From contig JAUIFT010000011.1 of the NCBI GenBank assembly GCA_030430345.1, positions 1-14,383 of the forward strand: a stretch of DNA of 14,383 nt, in the 5' to 3' direction. Below the pieces are notes generated by a model, which saw only the letters and a program-made list of their open reading frames with translations, had not been told where the DNA came from and searched no databases. Positions 6,172-12,460 of the stretch are shown here, piece by piece. Numbering within the stretch: position 1 is the stretch's first letter; each line of letters starts with the position of its first letter. The position numbers and the translations under genes were made by a program. The DNA comes from Calditrichia bacterium. GTDB taxonomy: Bacteria > Calditrichota > Calditrichia > RBG-13-44-9 > J042.

Positions 6172-7017
6172 GTGAATACCACGAAGTTGGATTGGAAAGT
6201 TATTGACGAAATCATTGCCCGGGCGTTTGCCGAAGATATCGGGGACGGAGACGTCAGCACCAATGCCCTTTTTTCCCCCGGCGAAAAAGCCGACGCTTAT
6301 ATGATCGCCAAAGCGCCGGGAATTATCGCCGGACTGCCGGTGGCGGAAAGAGTGTTCCGCACCCTCGATGAAAACATCACCTGGAAACCGGCTTGCCGCG
6401 ATGGAGAGAAACGCAATCCCGGCGAATTGATCGTGGCATTTTCCGGCAGCCGGCGGGCATTGCTCAGCGGCGAGCGCCTCGCATTGAATATTCTCCAGCG
6501 AATGTCCGGCATCGCCACCATGTCCGCGGCATACGCCCGGGAAGTAGTCGATTTCCCGGTAAAAATTCTCGATACCCGGAAAACCCTGCCAGGGTTACGT
6601 ATCCTGGAAAAGTATGCGGTCGCTGTTGGTGGCGCGACGAATCATCGTTACGGACTGTTTGACGGCATTATGCTCAAGGATAATCACATTAAACTTGCCG
6701 GGGGAATTGCAACCGCCGTGGCCCGGGCGAAAGCGGGTAATCCGAAAAACCTGGAAATTGAAGTGGAAACCACTACTTTGGAAGAAGTCGAAGCAGCACT
6801 GCAGGCCGGCGCGAATATTATCATGCTGGACAACATGTCCACTGAAATGATGCGGGAAGCTGTAAAAAGAATTGACGGTCGCGCCAGGGTGGAAGCTTCT
6901 GGTGGCGTTACAATTGAACGCTTGCGGGAAATTGCCGCAACTGGTGTGGATTATATATCGGTCGGCGCTTTAACCCATTCCGTGCAGGCTTTGGACATCA
7001 GTTTATACTTTCGTTAA
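6172..7017 (+). CDS. nadC: Nicotinate-nucleotide pyrophosphorylase (carboxylating), quinolinate phosphoribosyltransferase
   Basis: This 281-residue enzyme converts quinolinate and phosphoribosyl pyrophosphate to nicotinate mononucleotide, CO2 and pyrophosphate in de novo NAD synthesis, in the cytosol. Family signatures are complete: EDIGDGDVST near 21-30, the SGERLALNILQRMSGIATMS helix, ILDTRKTLPGLRILEKYAV with GGATNHRYGLFDG and MLKDNHI in the active-site block, IEVETTTLEEV, MLDNMS, VEASGGVT and the final YISVGALTHS. Length is normal. The start is a GTG at 6172 with GGA about 8 nt upstream; no better ATG exists before the first motif. nadA and nadB are not adjacent, so the gene stands apart from the pathway here. 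Its upstream region holds paired direct repeats and a hairpin that could mediate control, though neither matches an NiaR or NrtR site I can name. Confidence 0.96.
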   Translation: MNTTKLDWKVIDEIIARAFAEDIGDGDVSTNALFSPGEKADAYMIAKAPGIIAGLPVAERVFRTLDENITWKPACRDGEKRNPGELIVAFSGSRRALLSGERLALNILQRMSGIATMSAAYAREVVDFPVKILDTRKTLPGLRILEKYAVAVGGATNHRYGLFDGIMLKDNHIKLAGGIATAVARAKAGNPKNLEIEVETTTLEEVEAALQAGANIIMLDNMSTEMMREAVKRIDGRARVEASGGVTIERLREIAATGVDYISVGALTHSVQALDISLYFR

Positions 7018-7049
7018 AAAGGATTATTTTCACATTGACAATAATTCTC

Positions 7050-7078
7050 TTGCATTTACCTAAATGACACTATATATT
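7050..7078 (+). promoter_or_regulatory. Possible promoter for the small membrane protein and tRNA-Val
   Basis: TTGCAT at 7050-7055 and TATATT at 7073-7078 are 17 bp apart, 28 nt before the next start codon. A consensus TTGACA at 7035-7040 lies nearby but has no -10 at suitable distance. If real, this element would drive both the membrane protein gene and the tRNA. Confidence 0.35.
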
Positions 7079-7106
7079 TTGCACCGTTTTTCGAGAAGGG
7101 CTTACT

Positions 7107-7382
7107 ATGGCAACCGTTAAAAAACGACCGACTTCCAGCCGGTCCAGCAGAAAAGCAGCAGAACAGGAAAAGTTTCAGTTTCCTTTGACAAAAACGAATT
7201 TTTTAATTCTCGGGTTTGGCGTTTTGGTGTTGATTGTCGGATATATTTTAATGGCAATCCCGGAACATCCGGACGATTTTCTGACCCGCACATTAGCACC
7301 GGTCTTGCTTGTTTTTTCGTTTTTGGTTATTATTCCCGTCGGGCTGATGTATAAAGAAAAAAAGAAAAATAGTGATTCATAA
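7107..7382 (+). CDS. Small two-helix membrane protein, DUF3098-like
   Basis: A 91-residue protein with a basic, serine-rich cytosolic N-terminus (1-20), the short motif FQFPLTKTNF, two predicted transmembrane helices (about 32-51 and 63-82) joined by a short acidic loop (PEHPDDF), and a lysine-rich tail. Charge distribution predicts both ends in the cytosol. Size, the FPLTKTNFL entry into helix 1 and the loop match DUF3098 proteins of Bacteroidetes and relatives, which have no assigned function; this assignment is by eye. The ATG at 7107 follows AGAAGGG at good spacing. The stop codon ends only 2 nt before the tRNA-Val gene, so both are almost certainly on one transcript. Confidence 0.78.
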   Translation: MATVKKRPTSSRSSRKAAEQEKFQFPLTKTNFLILGFGVLVLIVGYILMAIPEHPDDFLTRTLAPVLLVFSFLVIIPVGLMYKEKKKNSDS

Positions 7383-7384
7383 AC

Positions 7385-7458
7385 GGGCGCTTAGCTCAGC
7401 TGGCTAGAGCACCGGCCTTACAAGCCGGGGGTCATAGGTTCAAGTCCTATAGCGCCCA
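7385..7458 (+). tRNA. tRNA-Val (anticodon UAC)
   Basis: A full cloverleaf can be drawn: acceptor stem GGGCGCT/AGCGCCC, D-arm starting TAGCTCAG, anticodon stem CCGGC/GCCGG around the loop CTTACAA (anticodon TAC), variable GGGTC, and T-arm ATAGG-TTCAAGT-CCTAT. The discriminator base is A7458 and the 3' CCA is not encoded (next bases CAC), so it must be added after transcription. UAC reads valine codons, especially GUA and GUG. Confidence 0.96.
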
Positions 7459-7462
7459 CACG

Positions 7463-7500
7463 AAACCCGCAAGTTCATACGAGCTTGCGGGTTTTTTATT
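7463..7500 (+). terminator. Intrinsic terminator after tRNA-Val
   Basis: AAACCCGCAAG at 7463-7473 pairs with CTTGCGGGTTT at 7484-7494 (11 bp, 10-nt loop) and runs into TTTTTT-A-TT. It starts 4 nt after the tRNA and is the clearest terminator in the window. The following 158 bp, up to the convergent lipoprotein gene, hold nothing I recognise. Confidence 0.9.
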
Positions 7501-7658
7501 TTTGCAGGGATTGTTAGTGTGAGGTACGAGGCTATCCCCAAATGCATTGTTTTATTATTGTTGGCGCCCGGGGAGAGCATGGTTCCGCTCCCGAATTGTC
7601 TACGGAGCTAATCTGGCGATTTTTACTATAACTTCCCGTGCAAGATCAGGCATTCCCC

Positions 7659-8537
7659 TTAATACCGCACCCACACCGGATCGCCATCAAATCCCGGATG
7701 ATCAGTCAGGCGCAACAAATCGCCCCCTGCCACTTTTACCCGGTAAATCTCCCAGTTGCCATCGCGATTGGAGCCGAAGGTGATATCTTTACCATCAAGG
7801 GACCAGGAAGCCACCAGTTCCCAGCCGGGATGATGGGTAAGGCGACGGACATTCTCCCCGGAAAGCGCTTTTGTGTAAAGCTCCTGATTGCCACCGCCTT
7901 CCCGTCCGGAACGAAACAATAAAAATTTTCCGTCCGGCGAAAAGGTAGCGTTGGCGTCATCGGCCGGATGGTTGCTAATGTTTTCTAACGAACCATCTGC
8001 CAGGGTCATGACATACACTTCCGCATTGCCATTCCGGTAGGAGGTAAAACTGATTTGCGTACCGTCTGGTGAGAAGGCCGGTTTGTAATCCTTCGCCGGA
8101 TGCTCGGTTAACTGTTCCCGCTCACTACCATCAAGGCGGGAGCGGTAGATATCTACATTACCGGAATCGTCGCGAAAATGATAAGCAATCCACGCTCCGT
8201 CCGGCGATATCGCCAGAAAGGGGTCATCATAATCGATCGTGCAAAATTGCTCAACCGCTTTCGTCCGCAAATCGACGGTAAAGACGGTATTCGAACCCAG
8301 GCTGTCGGAGAAAAAGATGATTTTTGACGTATTCGCTATCCAGCGGGGATTCCACTCATTTCCCGGCCACTGCAATAATGGGGTTGCTGATTTCCCCTGT
8401 TCATCCATGATATAAAGGTTTGAGTTGCCGTCCCGGCTGCTGGAAAAGACGATACCAATTTGCTTCTCCGCAGCGGTATTACAACCGGAGATCAATCCAC
8501 CAGCCAGCAACAGGACTGACAGGTGCCATAGCTTTAT
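7659..8537 (-). CDS. PD40 (TolB-like) beta-propeller lipoprotein with abnormal start
   Basis: The product consists of successive beta-propeller blades of about 42 residues with PD40 signatures (ISPDGAWIAY, FSPDGTQISF, FSPDGKFLLF, WSLDGKDITF) and recurring LT.HP spacers, as in TolB and S9 propellers. Such proteins are usually periplasmic binding or scaffolding modules. A clear lipoprotein signal precedes them: KLWHLSVLLLAGGLISGC, cysteine being the lipidation site. The start is the oddity. The first standard codon, TTG at 8510, would leave only nine residues before the cysteine and no basic residue. The signal would be perfect if ATA at 8535-8537 were the start, but ATA is a very rare initiator and no ribosome site precedes it. 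In this frame no ATG or GTG occurs back to the stop at 8652-8654. A heptamer array lies 12 nt upstream of ATA. The gene may be start-mutated, silenced or translated from elsewhere. Upstream on the same strand is the VOC gene. Confidence 0.72.
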   Translation of the reverse strand: MKLWHLSVLLLAGGLISGCNTAAEKQIGIVFSSSRDGNSNLYIMDEQGKSATPLLQWPGNEWNPRWIANTSKIIFFSDSLGSNTVFTVDLRTKAVEQFCTIDYDDPFLAISPDGAWIAYHFRDDSGNVDIYRSRLDGSEREQLTEHPAKDYKPAFSPDGTQISFTSYRNGNAEVYVMTLADGSLENISNHPADDANATFSPDGKFLLFRSGREGGGNQELYTKALSGENVRRLTHHPGWELVASWSLDGKDITFGSNRDGNWEIYRVKVAGGDLLRLTDHPGFDGDPVWVRY

Positions 8538-8549
8538 GGGAAAGAACTG

Positions 8550-8591
8550 GAATGTCGAATGGCGAATGGCGAATGGCGAATGGCGAAGTGA
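8550..8591. repeat. Heptanucleotide tandem array, unit GAATGGC
   Basis: Four perfect GAATGGC copies (8557-8584) are flanked by a variant on each side, GAATGTC at 8550-8556 and GAAGTGA at 8585-8591. The array lies immediately upstream of the signal-peptide region of the minus-strand lipoprotein gene. As 7 is not a multiple of 3, each gain or loss of a unit changes the reading frame between sequences on either side. A further ATG with AGGAAA 7 nt before it lies at 8674 on the minus strand; it is now out of frame with the lipoprotein. Confidence 0.9.
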
Positions 8592-8701
8592 AAAAATTGT
8601 ATCATCCCGGAAAAACCGCCGGAGATTCGATATTGGATATTTAAAAGAGAATTAATGACATTGGTATATTTCATAAATAGTTTCCTGTGATAATCCTGCG
8701 T

Positions 8702-9199
8702 TTATTCGTTCCCTAATTCTGCCATCAGACTATTTAAATCCAGTCGAGCAGTGTAAATATTGATCGATCCATCGGGATGACGCGGCCAGGATGTTTCCGG
8801 GCGATCCCAGTAAAGCTCCACGCCGTTTTCATCCGGGTCATTCAAGTAAAGTGCTTCGGAAACCCCATGATCCGACGCGCCGGTAAAACGATGGCCGGCA
8901 TCGTTCAGGCGCTGGAAGGCAACAGCCAGATCTTTCCGGGTGGGATACAAAATCGCCAAATGAAAGAGTCCCGCACTGCGCCGGGGGGCGGGCGGTGCAT
9001 CTTTACTGAACCAGGTATTCAATCCAATATGATGATGATAACCTCCGGCGGAAATAAAAGCTGCTTCGTCGCCCATTCGGGAGATCAAATTAAATCCCAG
9101 CAAATCGCAATAAAACGCCAGCGCCCGATCAAGATCGGCAACCTTTAAATGCACATGCCCAATACGGGTTTGGGCTGGGATGGTGTATTTTTCTGTCAT
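8702..9199 (-). CDS. VOC-superfamily (glyoxalase/extradiol dioxygenase-like) metalloprotein
   Basis: A 165-residue protein with two beta-alpha-beta-beta-beta modules of the vicinal oxygen chelate fold, at about 13-66 and 78-131. Module one has GHVHLKVADLDRALAFYCDL; module two has GLFHLAILYPTRKDLAVAFQ and ends NGVELYWDRPE. Likely metal ligands are H17 (or H15), H80 and E128, with H57 inside YHHHIGLNTW also near the site. The fully retained ligands suggest an active metalloenzyme. The GGYHHHIGLNTW and DPDENGVELYWDRP text is closest to what I know as CatE/YfiE-type catechol-2,3-dioxygenase-like proteins, but this one is about half their length. The substrate cannot be inferred. No signal peptide. 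The ATG at 9199 has only a weak ribosome site (GGAA). The PD40 lipoprotein follows on the same strand after 164 bp. Confidence 0.85.
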   Translation of the reverse strand: MTEKYTIPAQTRIGHVHLKVADLDRALAFYCDLLGFNLISRMGDEAAFISAGGYHHHIGLNTWFSKDAPPAPRRSAGLFHLAILYPTRKDLAVAFQRLNDAGHRFTGASDHGVSEALYLNDPDENGVELYWDRPETSWPRHPDGSINIYTARLDLNSLMAELGNE

Positions 9200-9235
9200 A
9201 ATTTTTCCATTCCCCGGCGCTTTTTGCTCCGGATT

Positions 9236-9265
9236 AATATATCTAAGCAGGTCAATAATTTACAA
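9236..9265 (-). promoter_or_regulatory. Possible promoter of the VOC gene
   Basis: On the minus strand TTGTAA (9265-9260) and TATATT (9241-9236) are 18 bp apart, 36 nt before the VOC start codon. The heptamer array at 9275-9344 begins about 10 bp upstream of this -35. Confidence 0.35.
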
Positions 9266-9274
9266 TAACTACGA

Positions 9275-9344
9275 ACAACTACAAAAAGACAACTGACTAT
9301 AGATAACTGTAATCTGATAACTGTCAACTGTCAACTGTCAACCA
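9275..9344. repeat. Heptanucleotide tandem array, unit TCAACTG, with degenerate flank
   Basis: Reading in exact phase from 9289 gives ACAACTG, ACTATAG, ATAACTG, TAATCTG, ATAACTG, TCAACTG, TCAACTG, TCAACCA. The right end is nearly perfect and the left end decayed; ACAACTA at 9275 is still in phase. The unit differs from that at 8550-8591 but the period is the same. The array lies upstream of the VOC promoter, in the gap before the C25-like gene. Confidence 0.85.
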
Positions 9345-9618
9345 ATGTAAAAAAACGAGAGCAGGAATAAAACAGCAGATCGTATCTTGAATCAAACTTG
9401 GTAAATTTTGCCGTATTTTATTAACAGCATTTTAGTGAAATTGTCCCTTAATTGAGTACTCCCTTTCCGAAAACCATCTTTTTAAACACCTGTTAATATT
9501 AAACAAAGAGGCTTCATTTTCCAGAGAAGTTTTTCTGTTACCCTATTTCTCCCTTTCCTCTTTTTTTCCGCCCGCCTATTTTTTGCTAAATCACATTTAA
9601 CATTAGTGGAGGAATGAT
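9345..9618. other. Rest of the 419-bp gap before the C25-like gene
   Basis: The gap 9200-9618 contains no credible gene. Besides the promoter and array listed separately, it holds AT-rich sequence and a pyrimidine-rich tract at about 9533-9580 (runs of T and C) just upstream of the C25-like gene. TGCTAAAT at 9584-9591 is a poor match to an extended -10. Confidence 0.5.
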
Positions 9619-10763
9619 ATGCGGAATTATTGGGTTATCGCGGGCGTCTCTTGCCTGCTTGTATTTGGTCTTTTTAGTTGTTCGCAAAGCGATCCTGCCA
9701 GCGGGGAAGATCCCCCGATCGTTATATCATCGTTGCGCCGGATGCGTTTGCGGAAGAGCTGACCGTTTTTGCCGCCATTAAAGAGAAGGCCGGTTTAGAA
9801 ACCATCATCGCTACGCTCCCGCAAATTTATAATCAGTTTCCCGGGGAGGATCCTGCAACGCAAATTCAGGATTTCATCAGCTATGCCTTGAGTAATTGGC
9901 AGGCGCCGGCCCCGCGTTATCTGCTGCTGGCGGGAGATGTCGCCCGGGTGCCGACGTTTCGCCTTGCTTCCCGCTTTGCCAATGCCCCGGCCGTTGATGA
10001 AGATTGGCTTTCTCTCGATGAACCGTTTTCGATCAATCAAAATGAAGCTGATCAGATTCCCGATATCGCCCTCGGGCGCTGGCCGGCTGCCAATAGCGAT
10101 GAGCTGAAAACCATGATGGCAAAAAGCCTCTACTTCGAAACGCAGGCTACCGGCAGCGATTATACCAATGAACTTTTATTACTGGTGGATGGTGGGGATG
10201 ATTGGAACGAACTCTTCGAAAATTATGCCGCCGAGTTAACCGGGGAAGTAGTGCAATTCGAAAACCTCAGCCGGATCGACATTCGCCCGGAAAGTAATTT
10301 TGCCGGTACTCAGGAGGATTTCCTCTCGGCCGTCGAAAACGGCGCGATTTTTCTTCATTTTGTTGGCTTGTCGTCCCGCACGGCCTGGTCCCAATCCGAC
10401 TTTTTCAATCGGGCAGATGTAAATGCTTTTGCACGCAATCAACGTTATTTCATTCACACCGGGCAGGGGAGTTCTTATGATTTTGATAATCCCGGAGAAA
10501 ATAGCCTGATCGAAGAAATGCTACTTTTACCAGGAGGAGGTGCAGTGGCGTCCGTAGCGCCGGTCGGATTGGTTTACGCGTTTGAAATGTTCAACTTTGG
10601 CGATGATTTTTACACCACTTTATTTGAAATGCCCGGGGCGACAGTCGGAGATATTTTTCTCGCCGCGAAGGTCGATTTGCTCAACCAGGTGAGCATCGCG
10701 GATCACACCTATCGGCGCTATAGCCTGCTTGGCGACCCGGCATTGCCAATTCTGGCGCAGTAG
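9619..10763 (+). pseudogene. C25 (gingipain-family) peptidase-like lipoprotein, frameshifted and lacking the catalytic His and Cys
   Basis: An ATG at 9619 with a strong GGAGG 6 nt upstream starts a lipoprotein signal (MRNYWVIAGVSCLLVFGLFSC, lipid cysteine 21) and a short linker SQSDPASGEDPP. That frame stops soon after. The C25 domain continues in another frame from DRYIIVAPDAF. Adding one C to the five-C run at 9712-9716 joins them seamlessly as GEDPPDRYIIVAPD, so one base is missing. The domain has family hallmarks: PRYLLLAGDVARVPTF, IPDIALGRWPAANSDEL and the end YSLLGDPALPI. However, where C25 enzymes have a G-H-G catalytic histidine this protein reads HFVGLSSRTAW (Leu at 10368-10370), and where they have the nucleophilic cysteine it reads FIHTGQGSSYDF (no Cys). 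So even if the frame is repaired it is probably not a protease. It could be a decayed gene, a sequencing error over an inactive homologue, or a binding protein. Confidence 0.75.
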
Positions 10764-10827
10764 GCAGGATTTCAGAAGTTACCCGGGAAAGACAGAGCTC
10801 AATTAATGCGATTGCTTGCGCAGACAT

Positions 10828-10856
10828 TTGGCGGGAAATGGCTCCATTTCCCCCAA
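10828..10856. other. Hairpin in the gap between convergent genes
   Basis: GGGAAATG (10833-10840) pairs with CATTTCCC (10845-10852) over the loop GCTC; TTGG and CCAA extend the stem beyond a single bulged C. It lies between the 3' ends of the C25-like and DUF1801 genes. No T-tract follows on either strand, so termination would be inefficient. Confidence 0.55.
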
Positions 10857-10920
10857 GCGTCAACGCACAAAAAGCTAAAATAACCAGAGGGAACAATTTG
10901 CGCCATTCTCCCCATCACCG

Positions 10921-11514
10921 TTACTTCCGATACTTATCATTCATCCCCTCACCACGAAGAATCATCGGAACAATCTTTTCCAGGCGCTTTTCCCGGGTGG
11001 CTTCCCGTTTTGCCTCACTGATGTATTCGGCATATTCCCGGCGACAGGAGAGGCTCATTGCCGAAAAACAATCATTCAACTCAGCATTTTCCGCCAGGGC
11101 ATTTTCCAGCTCAGCAGGAATCTGCAACGGCTTGTTTTTCGCCGGCTTAATTGCTTTTCCTGCTTTCTGATTGTCGATGGCTTCCCGCAGGTAGCTGCTG
11201 ATTAGTGCGGGATCGATTTCATCCGCGCTGGCAAAACGCCATTGACGCATCCCTTTGGTTTTTCCTTCCTGGGCGTTGACCATTTTCCCGGCCGGATCTG
11301 CCATAAACGCCCCGTTAAAAAACCATAAACCGGCATAGGATTTAAAAGCGCCCAAACCAACAACATTTTTTCCGTTAATGGTGTAAACCGGAAATCCCCA
11401 TTTCACCGTTTCGTCCATTTCCGTTGCCAGGATAAGACGGCGCAGGGTGGTGAGCATGTCCGCCCACTGCGGGTGCGCCTCGATGAAATCGTCAACGGTT
11501 TTATGTCTTTGCAA
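10921..11514 (-). CDS. DUF1801 / YdeI-OmdA family protein
   Basis: A 197-residue soluble protein with two recognisable parts. Residues about 8-105 match DUF1801: VDDFIEAHPQWADMLTTLRRLI, then ETVKWGFPVYTINGKNVVGLGAFKSYAGLWFFNGAF. Residues about 130-190 match the YdeI/OmdA C-terminal domain: REYAEYISEAKREATREKRLEKIVPMIL. Proteins with this pairing are common in Bacteroidetes and are annotated as bacteriocin-protection or OmpD-associated on thin evidence; the biochemical function is unknown. The start is a TTG at 11514 chosen because AAAGGGG lies 5 nt upstream and no in-frame ATG precedes the DUF1801 motif. Transcription converges with the C25-like gene. A signal-peptide-like stretch lies downstream on the same strand. 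Confidence 0.83.
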   Translation of the reverse strand: MQRHKTVDDFIEAHPQWADMLTTLRRLILATEMDETVKWGFPVYTINGKNVVGLGAFKSYAGLWFFNGAFMADPAGKMVNAQEGKTKGMRQWRFASADEIDPALISSYLREAIDNQKAGKAIKPAKNKPLQIPAELENALAENAELNDCFSAMSLSCRREYAEYISEAKREATREKRLEKIVPMILRGEGMNDKYRK

Positions 11515-11839
11515 GATATCCCCTTTCTCTTCAAATTATTCATATTTTGGCAGATTCAATTTGGCAAGAATCAATCCAAAAAACAATCGGAAAACCGCCG
11601 GCCGGCAAAAGAGGTTCGCTGTTTTCAGGTGCTATTTTTACCGTTAGTTTCTTAATTCCCGCGTCATCTACTTTCTTTAATATAACTTTTTTCAATTTCC
11701 AACATCAAAGCATTCTCTGACGCCGCATTTCGCGCAGGGAATAGTTTTTATTAAAAATTTTTGCTATAATATTTTTCGAAAAAACACCATCCAAACAGAA
11801 ATATCGAATCATTCATTAAGCATATCCTGGAGATAATCA
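11515..11839. other. 325-bp divergent intergenic region upstream of the Kef operon
   Basis: No gene or repeat was found. The left half is of mixed composition with a small GCCGGCCGGC palindrome near 11597. The right half is strongly AT-rich and contains the Kef operon promoter. It must also contain the promoter of the DUF1801 gene, which I could not place. Confidence 0.55.
11762..11770 (+). promoter_or_regulatory. Extended -10 promoter of the kef operon
   Basis: TGCTATAAT at 11762-11770 has the TG of an extended -10 and a perfect TATAAT hexamer. The -35 position (TAGTTT at 11742-11747) is poor, as is usual for extended -10 promoters. The predicted leader is about 63 nt. Confidence 0.6.
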
Positions 11840-12460
11840 ATGAATAAAGTGCTTATACTGTTTGCCCACCCCCGTACAGATCGCTCCGAAGTCAATATAG
11901 AAATGGCCAATGCCGCCCGCACCGTCGAAGGCGTCACCTTGGTAGATCTTTACGAATTATATCCCAGTTTCGAAATTGATGTTGAGCAGGAGCAGCAGCG
12001 CCTGTTGGAACACGACATCATCATCCTTCATCACCCGGTTTACTGGTATTCCAGCCCGGCGATTCTGAAGGAATGGCAGGATCTTGTTCTTGAATATGGC
12101 TTTGCTTACGGCTCGGAAGGGCGTGCCCTGGCAGGAAAAATCGCTTTCAATGCGGTTACCTGCGGCGCCCGGCGGGAAGTATATACCAAGGAAGGCGCCT
12201 ACCGCCACGAACTGCGCGAGCTGTTCGCGCCTTTCGAGCAAACCTTCCTGCTTTGCCGGATGCAATACCTCGGCCCTTTTGCGATCTTTGCCGCCGGTCA
12301 TGCTGTTGAAGAAAACCGCCTGGAGGGACATATCGCCGACTATAAGCGTCTCCTTACTGCCCTGGTTGAAGGCCGGCTGGATATGCCCGGCGCGGAAAAA
12401 TCCAAAACGCTTTCCGATAATCTCGATACACTCATCACTACAACAGCGGGGGTGAAATAA
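11840..12460 (+). CDS. kefF: NAD(P)H:quinone oxidoreductase, KefF/KefG-like Kef ancillary protein
   Basis: A 206-residue flavodoxin-fold protein with VLILFAHPRTDRSEVN (FMN phosphate loop), RTVEGVTLVDLYELYPSFEIDVEQEQ, HHPVYWYSSPAILKEWQDLV and LEYGFAYGSEGRALAGK, all characteristic of the KefF/KefG branch. In E. coli these bind the cytosolic face of KefC or KefB, are needed for full antiporter activity, and reduce quinones and similar electrophiles. The cysteine-containing ending of the second half (TFLLCRMQYLGPFAIF) is closer to KefG while the start is closer to KefF, so the symbol is approximate. The ATG at 11840 follows CTGGAG. The stop codon overlaps the start of the antiporter gene (TAATG), indicating translational coupling and a two-subunit complex. 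Confidence 0.88.
   Translation: MNKVLILFAHPRTDRSEVNIEMANAARTVEGVTLVDLYELYPSFEIDVEQEQQRLLEHDIIILHHPVYWYSSPAILKEWQDLVLEYGFAYGSEGRALAGKIAFNAVTCGARREVYTKEGAYRHELRELFAPFEQTFLLCRMQYLGPFAIFAAGHAVEENRLEGHIADYKRLLTALVEGRLDMPGAEKSKTLSDNLDTLITTTAGVK

Noticed and set aside
7385..7660. tRNA-Val as a phage or island attachment site
   Set aside because: No integrase, no direct repeat of the tRNA 3' end and no mobile genes were seen in the window downstream of it.
8550..9344. CRISPR array
   Set aside because: The repeats are 7-nt tandem units without spacers and no cas gene is present.
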